This document shows positions 1 to 4,984 of a DNA stretch of 8,158 nucleotides, one piece after another. Within the stretch, counting starts at the first letter, position 1. The number at the start of each line of letters is the position of its first letter. The stretch comes from Bacteroidales bacterium (GTDB taxonomy: Bacteria > Bacteroidota > Bacteroidia > Bacteroidales > WCHB1-69). The notes beneath the pieces are model-generated. The model ran no database searches. It saw only the letters and a program-made list of their open reading frames with translations, and was not told where the DNA came from. Where the stretch lies: NCBI GenBank assembly GCA_017964755.1, contig JAGCRI010000135.1, forward strand, positions 1 through 8,158, written 5' to 3'. A program made the position numbers and the translations under genes.

Positions 1-1062
1 AGTAATCCATCTTTCTCATTCATAATAAATTATCTGTTTCCCGACATTGATGCAAAAGAGTTCAAGGAAAAATGTCTCGGTATAAAAACCGTGAGCCAGT
101 TCCAGAATATTGTGATGAAACCTGCTATCTGGTCTATCGTTGACAAAACTTCCGACGGGCTCTCTTCCGAAGGCTTCGAACAGCTGAAAGACAACCGGAA
201 AAGAATGTTTGTGTCAAACCATCGCGATATTCTGCTTGACGCCGCCCTCCTGCAAATCCTTCTGCTTCAAAACGAACTCGACACCTCAGAAATAACATTC
301 GGCAGCAACCTTATGCAGGGCGATTTAGTCATCGATATCGGCAAAATAAACAAAATGTTCAAAATTGAGCGTGGCGGCAACATAAGAACTTTCTACAAAA
401 ATTCAATGGAAGTCTCCAATTATATGCGCTATGCAATCACACATAAAAAACAGTCTGTGTGGATTGCCCAACGCAACGGCCGTACCAAAGACGGGGACGA
501 CAAAACCGAAATCGGCGTACTGAAAATGTTCTCTCTCAGCAGCGACAAGCCATTTATGGAAAACCTTTCCGAACTGAACATCACCCCTATTTCAATATCC
601 TACGAATACGAACCATGCGCTTTCCTTAAAGCCTCCGAACTTTTCATAACCAAATACCAGAAGTATGTGAAATCACCTAATGAAGACCTCAACAGTATCA
701 TTCACGGCATCACACAACCGAAAGGCCACATAAATATGGTTATCTGCAAAGATGTTTCAACGGAAGATTTGGAAGAATGCGACAAATTGGAGAAAAACGA
801 CAAATTCGTCCATCTTGCAAATATTATGGATAGAAGAATAATCCAAAACTTCAAGTTATTCCCCAACAACTACATAGCTTACGACATACAAAACGGCACA
901 GAAACATACTCGGATTTTTATTCTGCCAATCAGAAAAAAGATTTTGAAAATTATATGGAAGATGGCCTGTCCAAAATTAACCTGCCATACGAAGAACTGA
1001 GAAGCATATTCCTGTCAATATACGCCAATCCTGTTGCAAACAAACGGAATCTCAATTCATAA
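1..1062 (+). CDS. 1-acyl-sn-glycerol-3-phosphate acyltransferase-like protein (5' partial)
   Basis: Probable membrane-associated acyltransferase of the PlsC/LPLAT type, which would transfer an acyl chain to a glycerophospholipid precursor. The frame is open from base 1 with no stop. The residues before the GTG at 91 (for example LFPDID and EFKEK) read like the usual family N-terminus, so that GTG is unlikely to be the start and perhaps 30 residues are missing. Visible acyltransferase blocks: SNHRDILLDA at about window residues 72-81 (block I, catalytic His74; the Asp falls at H-x5-D rather than the usual H-x4-D), ERGGNIR at about 123-129 (block II), WIAQRNGRTKDG at about 154-165 (block III), and ITPISISYEYEPC at about 194-206 (block IV). 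Family assignment is from motif recall; substrate and acyl donor are inferred. The stop is 2 bases before gldD, so the two are probably co-transcribed. Confidence 0.85.
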   Translation, partial: SNPSFSFIINYLFPDIDAKEFKEKCLGIKTVSQFQNIVMKPAIWSIVDKTSDGLSSEGFEQLKDNRKRMFVSNHRDILLDAALLQILLLQNELDTSEITFGSNLMQGDLVIDIGKINKMFKIERGGNIRTFYKNSMEVSNYMRYAITHKKQSVWIAQRNGRTKDGDDKTEIGVLKMFSLSSDKPFMENLSELNITPISISYEYEPCAFLKASELFITKYQKYVKSPNEDLNSIIHGITQPKGHINMVICKDVSTEDLEECDKLEKNDKFVHLANIMDRRIIQNFKLFPNNYIAYDIQNGTETYSDFYSANQKKDFENYMEDGLSKINLPYEELRSIFLSIYANPVANKRNLNS

Positions 1063-1064
1063 CC

Positions 1065-1640
1065 ATGAAAAAAATAGCTTTTGCCGCTGCACTCATTATG
1101 ATGTTTGCCGCCTGCGCACACCGCGAGGCTCCCGAAACGCCAAAACCTGTCGGCTACTTCCGTATTGAAGTGCCACCGCACTCCTACCGCACACTCGACA
1201 CCCTCCTACCCTTCTCCTTCGATTATTCCGACTACGCCTCCTGTTCCTTCGAAAACAAGGGGGACAATACTGTCTGGCTCTTCCTCAAATACCCTGCTTT
1301 CAACGCCGACATCGACATTACCTATATGCCGCTCCGTAACGACTTGCATGAAAAAGTGCTCGCCGAAGACAAATTGATTTCTAACCACTATCAGATAGCT
1401 GATGATGTGGAATATTCGATAATAAATGACCCTGAAAGCCGGCTTTTCGGACAAATTTATGACATTAAGGGAAAAAGTGTCGCCTGCCCGCTCAGCTTCT
1501 GGATGACCGACAGCACGTCACATTACTTCCGCGGGGCTCTCTATTTCAACCACGCCCCAAATAACGACTCTCTTCAGCCGGTCATTGACTATATCCGCGA
1601 AGACGTGCTGCAGCTGATTGAAACTTTCCAATGGAAATAG
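1065..1640 (+). CDS. gldD: gliding motility lipoprotein GldD
   Basis: Envelope lipoprotein of the GldD family. In Flavobacterium, GldD is needed for gliding and is associated with the gliding/type IX secretion machinery; it is also present in many non-gliding Bacteroidota. The 191-residue product starts with a lipoprotein signal (MKKIAFAAALIMMFAAC), giving Cys17 as the likely lipidated residue; Phe at -3 makes the lipobox weak but usable. Family landmarks in order: PKPVGYFRIEVP (26-37), LPFSFDYSDYA (48-58), ADIDITYMPL (81-90), FGQIYDIKG (128-136), MTDSTSHYFRGALYFN (147-162) and the C-terminal LIETFQWK. Length fits the family. The ATG lies 2 bases after the acyltransferase stop, so translation may be coupled. 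The gene is markedly richer in C than G on this strand compared with genes further right. No GldE or other gld gene is visible. The role in this organism is inferred. Confidence 0.94.
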   Translation: MKKIAFAAALIMMFAACAHREAPETPKPVGYFRIEVPPHSYRTLDTLLPFSFDYSDYASCSFENKGDNTVWLFLKYPAFNADIDITYMPLRNDLHEKVLAEDKLISNHYQIADDVEYSIINDPESRLFGQIYDIKGKSVACPLSFWMTDSTSHYFRGALYFNHAPNNDSLQPVIDYIREDVLQLIETFQWK

Positions 1641-1748
1641 TGTAATTTATTCACATATTTTAATTCTATTCTCCTTTATTTCCACAAAGATTCCATAAAA
1701 GCAACATTTTTTTATTTTTTTTGTCTTTTTAATCAAGATGAAAATTTG

Positions 1749-2303
1749 ATGATTAGTGAAAAAGAGTTAATTGAAGGCTGCAAAAACGGTAAGGCTAAGT
1801 ACCAAAAGCATTTGTACGAAAAGTACTCACCTGTCCTTATGGGTATTTGCCTGCGTTACGCGAAAAACCAGATGGAGGCCGAAGATATTCTCCAAGACGC
1901 TTTCATCAAGATTTTCACAAAAATTGAAACCTATAGGGGTGAAGGCTCTTTGGAAAACTGGCTCAAGCGCATTGTCATACACACGGCTATCAACGCCTAC
2001 CATAAAAACACCGTGAAAGCCGGCGAATTTGATATTGACGAACTGAATGGAAACATTGAAGATGTGAGCATTACCGACTCTGACTCGCTTACCGCACAAC
2101 TGCTCCTCGGTTTCATAGAAGAACTGCCAGACGGATACAGAACTGCCTTCAACTTGTACGAAATAGACGGATACTCTCACAAGGAAATAGCTGAAATGTT
2201 AGGATGCGCGCCCGTTACTGTGAGAACCCAGCTTTTTAAGGCTAAAGAGAACTTGAAAAAAAGAATAGAACAACATTTGAAAAATAAAAACGAAATATTG
2301 TAA
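1749..2303 (+). CDS. ECF-type RNA polymerase sigma factor (sigma-70 family)
   Basis: Alternative sigma factor that directs RNA polymerase to a specific promoter set. The 184-residue protein has only regions 2 and 4. Region 2 spans about 15-88, with EAEDILQDAFIKIFTKIETY (43-62) and the DNA-melting/-10 recognition stretch LENWLKRIVIHTAINAYHK (68-86). Region 4 spans about 120-175, with ELPDGYRTAFNLYEIDGYSH (125-144) followed by the helix-turn-helix KEIAEMLGCAPVTVRTQLFKAKENL. A TTG at 1746 directly precedes the ATG at 1749; the ATG is the better start. No Shine-Dalgarno is evident, which is normal for Bacteroidota. The 108 bases before it (1641-1748) are AT-rich with T-runs; I see no convincing promoter or terminator there, so co-transcription with gldD is possible. 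The next gene, 12 bases downstream, encodes a likely membrane partner. The regulon cannot be read from this window. Confidence 0.96.
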   Translation: MISEKELIEGCKNGKAKYQKHLYEKYSPVLMGICLRYAKNQMEAEDILQDAFIKIFTKIETYRGEGSLENWLKRIVIHTAINAYHKNTVKAGEFDIDELNGNIEDVSITDSDSLTAQLLLGFIEELPDGYRTAFNLYEIDGYSHKEIAEMLGCAPVTVRTQLFKAKENLKKRIEQHLKNKNEIL

Positions 2304-2315
2304 CATATTGGAATT

Positions 2316-3392
2316 ATGAATATAGGGAATATTTTTAAAGATAAGCTCCAATCTTTATCCCAGAAACCTTCCGATGATTTGTGGGATAAAATAGCTTCTT
2401 CCTCCGAATTTGCCGCCTTTAATAGAAAAAAAAGAAGATTTCGCATTATAAGAAACTCTATTGTCGCCTTTTCGTTAGTTGCGGTTTCCGTTCTGACTAT
2501 TCTTTTACTTCAAAATGATGGAAAAAATGAAGATTATTCCGTATTAGTGAATAATTCTGACAATAAATCACAGAATATTGCCAAAATAGAAGATAATACT
2601 TTAAATTCTGAAGAAATAATAAATCCAGCTCAAATAATAGTTTCTGACAGTAAGAAAACTTCGGAAAATACAAATATTAAAAATGAATACTCCAATTCAC
2701 ATACTCCTCTTGTAACTTTTGATGCAAATAATAATCCATATCAAAAACAAGCTGATATTGTAAGTATTACACCAGATGTTTCACGGGAAACATCCGATAT
2801 TACAAACCAATCTCAAAATAATAAGGATTTAAATAGAGTTTTTTCAGAACCTTCTGATAATAAAAATACAAAAAACATTGAAACTAATGACCTTCCTTCC
2901 ACACCTCTTATATTCAGTCACGACACATCTGTTTGCCGTAACTCAAAATTAATTCTGTATATTCTTAATGCAGAGAAAGTTACATGGAACATTGGCTCGC
3001 GTGAACCTGTTGTCGAAATATATCCGGAAAAAACCACTACCTATTACGCAAACGTGAAAAAAACTGATGGTCAGGATACTACGATATACATTAAAGTTGA
3101 AGTTACCCAATGCGGCCTTTATATCCCTAACGCTTTCACACCAAACGGTGACGGCATTAATGATGAATTTAAAATCCAGATTCCCGAAGAGCTGCAAATT
3201 GTGAATTTTGAAATCTCAATATTCGAGCCTTCCGGACGGCTTATATTCCATTCAAAAAATCCATCGCAGGGCTGGGACGGAAACTATCAGGGTGGAAAAT
3301 CACCGCAAGGTGCTTATTTCTACGTTGTTACATACAAAGATAAAATGAATGAAAAACGAGTGAATAAAGGGCAGTTAATACTTTACAGATAA
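2316..3392 (+). CDS. membrane anti-sigma-like protein with C-terminal gliding/T9SS type B (CHU_C) domain
   Basis: Probable partner of the ECF sigma factor encoded 12 bases upstream. Seen in the 358 residues: a cytoplasmic-looking N-terminus (1-37) with SDDLWDKIASS (19-29), resembling the P-x-x-x-W-x-x-I segment of Bacteroidota anti-sigma proteins; a basic stretch KKRRFRIIR (38-46); one hydrophobic helix (about 48-66), oriented N-in/C-out by the positive-inside rule; and an Asn/Ser/Asp/Lys-rich, probably disordered linker (67-195). Then comes an Ig/PKD-like segment starting DTSVCRNSK (203-211) and containing EKTTTYYANV (238-247). The CHU_C domain (about 266-358) has YIPNAFTPNGDGINDEF (269-285), GWDGNYQGG (319-327) and SPQGAYFYVVTY (329-340). 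There is no cleavable signal peptide, unlike normal T9SS cargo. Cys207 and Cys266 might pair. The anti-sigma role is inferred from position and architecture, with no recognisable annotated anti-sigma domain; the CHU_C assignment is strong. Confidence 0.86.
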   Translation: MNIGNIFKDKLQSLSQKPSDDLWDKIASSSEFAAFNRKKRRFRIIRNSIVAFSLVAVSVLTILLLQNDGKNEDYSVLVNNSDNKSQNIAKIEDNTLNSEEIINPAQIIVSDSKKTSENTNIKNEYSNSHTPLVTFDANNNPYQKQADIVSITPDVSRETSDITNQSQNNKDLNRVFSEPSDNKNTKNIETNDLPSTPLIFSHDTSVCRNSKLILYILNAEKVTWNIGSREPVVEIYPEKTTTYYANVKKTDGQDTTIYIKVEVTQCGLYIPNAFTPNGDGINDEFKIQIPEELQIVNFEISIFEPSGRLIFHSKNPSQGWDGNYQGGKSPQGAYFYVVTYKDKMNEKRVNKGQLILYR

Positions 3393-3677
3393 TATTAACA
3401 TCACTTTATTTTGATTTTCAGTTTTTTGACCTATTTATAAACATCTTCACATTTATTAAGGTTTATATTCCTCTTTCTTCCCTGTTAATTCGTGTGTAAA
3501 ACTTTTAAATTCTTTTTTTTTCGATTTTTTTCAATAATATATTCCGTTTTTCAACACTTTTAATCAACTTTTTTGGGCTTAATATTTGCTGTTTTTATCA
3601 ACAAATAACTTTATTAAGAAAATTTATGGAATTTATTATCTTCCCTTTTATCAGAATCTTATCCCAATTTTTTATGT

Positions 3678-3698
3678 TAGTTTAATGTTCATAAACTA
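3678..3698. repeat. perfect 7-bp inverted repeat
   Basis: TAGTTTA (3678-3684) and TAAACTA (3692-3698) are exact reverse complements around a 7-base centre. No T-run follows on either strand, so it does not look like a terminator. It lies about 134 bases before the next start codon and could be an operator, or chance in AT-rich DNA. Confidence 0.35.
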
Positions 3699-3819
3699 CA
3701 ATTTGATATTAATAGGGAAAAAATAAAATTAATTTATTCAACGTTTAAACACAGATATATTTTCTTTCAAAATATGTTTTTTAAAAATATTATTAGATAA
3801 ATATATAATCTAAAATGCT

Positions 3820-3827
3820 TACTTTTG
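3820..3827 (+). promoter_or_regulatory. Bacteroidetes -7 promoter element for the gene starting at 3832
   Basis: TACTTTTG fits the Bacteroidota -7 consensus TAnnTTTG exactly. Only four bases (CAGC) separate it from the ATG at 3832, so transcription should begin at or within a base or two of the start codon, giving a leaderless or nearly leaderless message. No clear -33 TTTG is seen; the closest is TTAG at 3793-3796, with a 23-base gap. Its position is the main reason for doubt. Confidence 0.55.
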
Positions 3828-3831
3828 CAGC

Positions 3832-4608
3832 ATGAAAAATCTATTGCTCACTGCTTTTTTTCTATTGTTTTTTGCTTCATTTTCTGTTGCTCAGACTCTG
3901 TTTTTAGCTAAGGTTTACGATGGGATAAATTTCATGCCTGTTGCTGGTGCAAATATATACAATTTGTCTTCTGGTAAATTTGCTTTTTCCGACAAAAATG
4001 GAGTTTTTTCTATTATTGTTTCCCCTTCTGATACCCTTGTCATTTCAAAATCAATTTACCGTCAGTCTGTTATTGTTGCTACAGATGATATTTTGAAGAA
4101 AACTAACGAGGTTTTTTTTCTTTACTGTAGGGCTATTGTTTTGAAAGAAGTCAGTGTATATGGTTTGAATCCCAATTATGAGATTTTCAAACACGAGGTG
4201 GTTAATATGAATATGCCTGACTATTATGATAATATTGTTTCAAAACCTACAAAATTAGACATTCAAAATGCTGAATATAAGAATACTGCGCCTAATATTT
4301 TGAAAAACACTAAAGTAGCTCATCCTATTACTGCTTTATATGAGGCTTTTAGTCCGCGTATGAAAATGAAAAGGCTTTATAATGAAATGGTTCAGTATGA
4401 GAATGAACTTGATAACGTGCAATCTAAGTTTAATCGTGAACTTGTTTCAGAATTGACAGGACTTCAAGGAGATGAATTAATGGAGTTTATGGTTTATTGT
4501 CATTTCAGCTATTACGATTTGATACGTTCGTCTCGGGAACAGATTATTAACAGTATAAAGAATAAATTTACCGAATACGAATATTTTAAAGTTTTGGAAG
4601 ATGAGTAA
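3832..4608 (+). CDS. secreted protein with carboxypeptidase-like regulatory domain, function unknown
   Basis: The 258-residue product starts with a clear signal peptide (MKNLLLTAFFLLFFASFSVA, probable cleavage before Gln21), so it should act in the periplasm or outer envelope. Residues about 23-110 form a CarboxypepD_reg-like beta-sandwich: FLAKVYDG, PVAGANIYNLSSGKFAFSDK (36-55), GVFSIIV, DTLVISK, and a closing ALKEV-like strand IVLKEVSVYG (102-111). In this phylum such domains often precede TonB-dependent receptors, but no plug or barrel follows. The C-terminal half (about 125-258) is mostly helical, with MNMPDYYD, HPITALYEAFSPRMKMKRLY (164-183), and SELTGLQGDELMEFMVYC (206-223); this resembles a family of unannotated Bacteroidota proteins as I recall them. 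It overlaps the next gene by 8 bases. The + strand is T-rich here, with many T-ending codons, unlike the C-rich genes at the left. No enzymatic motif is seen. Confidence 0.85.
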   Translation: MKNLLLTAFFLLFFASFSVAQTLFLAKVYDGINFMPVAGANIYNLSSGKFAFSDKNGVFSIIVSPSDTLVISKSIYRQSVIVATDDILKKTNEVFFLYCRAIVLKEVSVYGLNPNYEIFKHEVVNMNMPDYYDNIVSKPTKLDIQNAEYKNTAPNILKNTKVAHPITALYEAFSPRMKMKRLYNEMVQYENELDNVQSKFNRELVSELTGLQGDELMEFMVYCHFSYYDLIRSSREQIINSIKNKFTEYEYFKVLEDE

Positions 4609-4831
4609 TTCAAAATTTTTCCTTTTTTTGAAGAAAAATATGCGTTGGTATCATATAATTGGTATTTTTCTCGGTGCTCTCTTCAGTTATATATATTGGC
4701 TTAAATCAGGACAGTTTTCTGACTATATTTTAAAAAACAACATTTTTCTGATTCTTTTATGGGGTATTATTATAGGTTATGTCAGTTTTGACATAATTTT
4801 TTCGTCTTCGAGAAAAATTAAAAAGCAATAA
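4601..4831 (+). CDS. small two-helix membrane protein, DUF6132-like without cysteines
   Basis: The 76-residue protein overlaps the preceding gene by 8 bases (ATGAGTAA contains both its start and the upstream stop), an arrangement suited to translational coupling and evidence that the ORF is real. It has two hydrophobic helices, about 17-34 (YHIIGIFLGALFSYIYWL) and 48-66 (IFLILLWGIIIGYVSFDII), with basic ends (KK at 11-12, RKIKKQ at 71-76), predicting both termini inside. The GIFLGALFSYIYW and LWGIIIGY segments resemble DUF6132, a small Bacteroidota membrane family whose interhelix loop normally reads like GCxSGTCPITSNP. Here that loop is SGQFSDYILKNN, with no cysteine. The family link is from memory and moderate. 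An internal Met14 could be an alternative start. Function unknown. Confidence 0.75.
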   Translation: MSNSKFFLFLKKNMRWYHIIGIFLGALFSYIYWLKSGQFSDYILKNNIFLILLWGIIIGYVSFDIIFSSSRKIKKQ

Positions 4832-4890
4832 TTTTACTTAAATTTTCTATCTTTCTTATTATTAATCATTTATAAGAATCTTTCAATTTA

Positions 4891-4940
4891 AGCCATTATT
4901 TTTTCTTTTTTGATTGGCTATAGATTTTTTCTTTTTTTGT
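4891..4940 (+). terminator. possible weak terminator after the two-gene unit 3832-4831
   Basis: AGCCA (4891-4895) pairs with TGGCT (4915-4919) around a 19-base T-rich loop and is followed by T-runs (4925-4939). The stem is only 5 bp and the loop long, so support is weak. It lies in the 153-base gap between convergent transcription units; nothing else is seen there apart from a short imperfect hairpin near 4946-4966. Confidence 0.3.
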
Positions 4941-4984
4941 TTCTTTACAGCAAATTTCTGTGTAAATAATTAATAATCAGTAAT

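Larger units (their letters stand above)
3393..3831. other. 439-base AT-rich noncoding region, possible replication origin or regulatory region
   Basis: No convincing ORF or RNA gene is visible. What it holds: (1) an inverted repeat GTTAATA/TATTAAC (3374-3380 and 3393-3399) straddling the preceding stop codon; (2) DnaA-box-like 9-mers TTTTCAACA (3548-3556) and TTATCAACA (3595-3603) in the same orientation, the second one base from the classical TTATCCACA; (3) weaker 9-mers, TGTGTAAAA at 3493-3501 (reverse orientation), TTATCCCAA at 3659-3667 and TGTTCATAA at 3686-3694; (4) a perfect 7-bp inverted repeat at 3678-3698; (5) a repeated TTTATTAAG (3452-3460, 3610-3618); (6) long T-runs and AT tracts; (7) a consensus -7 element at its right end. 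In DNA this AT-rich, 9-mers of this type arise by chance, so the origin reading is speculative. It may simply be a long intergenic leader. Confidence 0.3.

Noticed and set aside
91..1062. GTG at 91 as the start of the acyltransferase gene
   Set aside because: The same frame is open back to base 1 and the upstream residues look like the normal family N-terminus, so the gene is cut by the window edge.
951..1181. Minus-strand ORF of 76 codons across the acyltransferase-gldD junction
   Set aside because: It lies antisense to two well-supported genes and its product resembles nothing I recognise.
1720..1748. Promoter for the sigma gene from TTTG (1720-1723) and AAAATTTG (1741-1748)
   Set aside because: The second element lacks the TA of TAnnTTTG and directly abuts the ATG, so transcription would start inside the gene.
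3374..3399. Inverted repeat GTTAATA/TATTAAC as terminator of the sigma operon
   Set aside because: The stem is nearly all A-T with a 12-base loop, straddles the stop codon, and no T-run follows directly.
3452..3618. Repeated TTTATTAAG as iterons
   Set aside because: Only two copies 158 bases apart in very AT-rich sequence; not enough for an iteron array.
4946..4966. Hairpin TTACAG/CTGTGTAA as the mnmG terminator
   Set aside because: The pairing needs a 2-base bulge, and on the mnmG strand it is followed by an A-run rather than a T-run.
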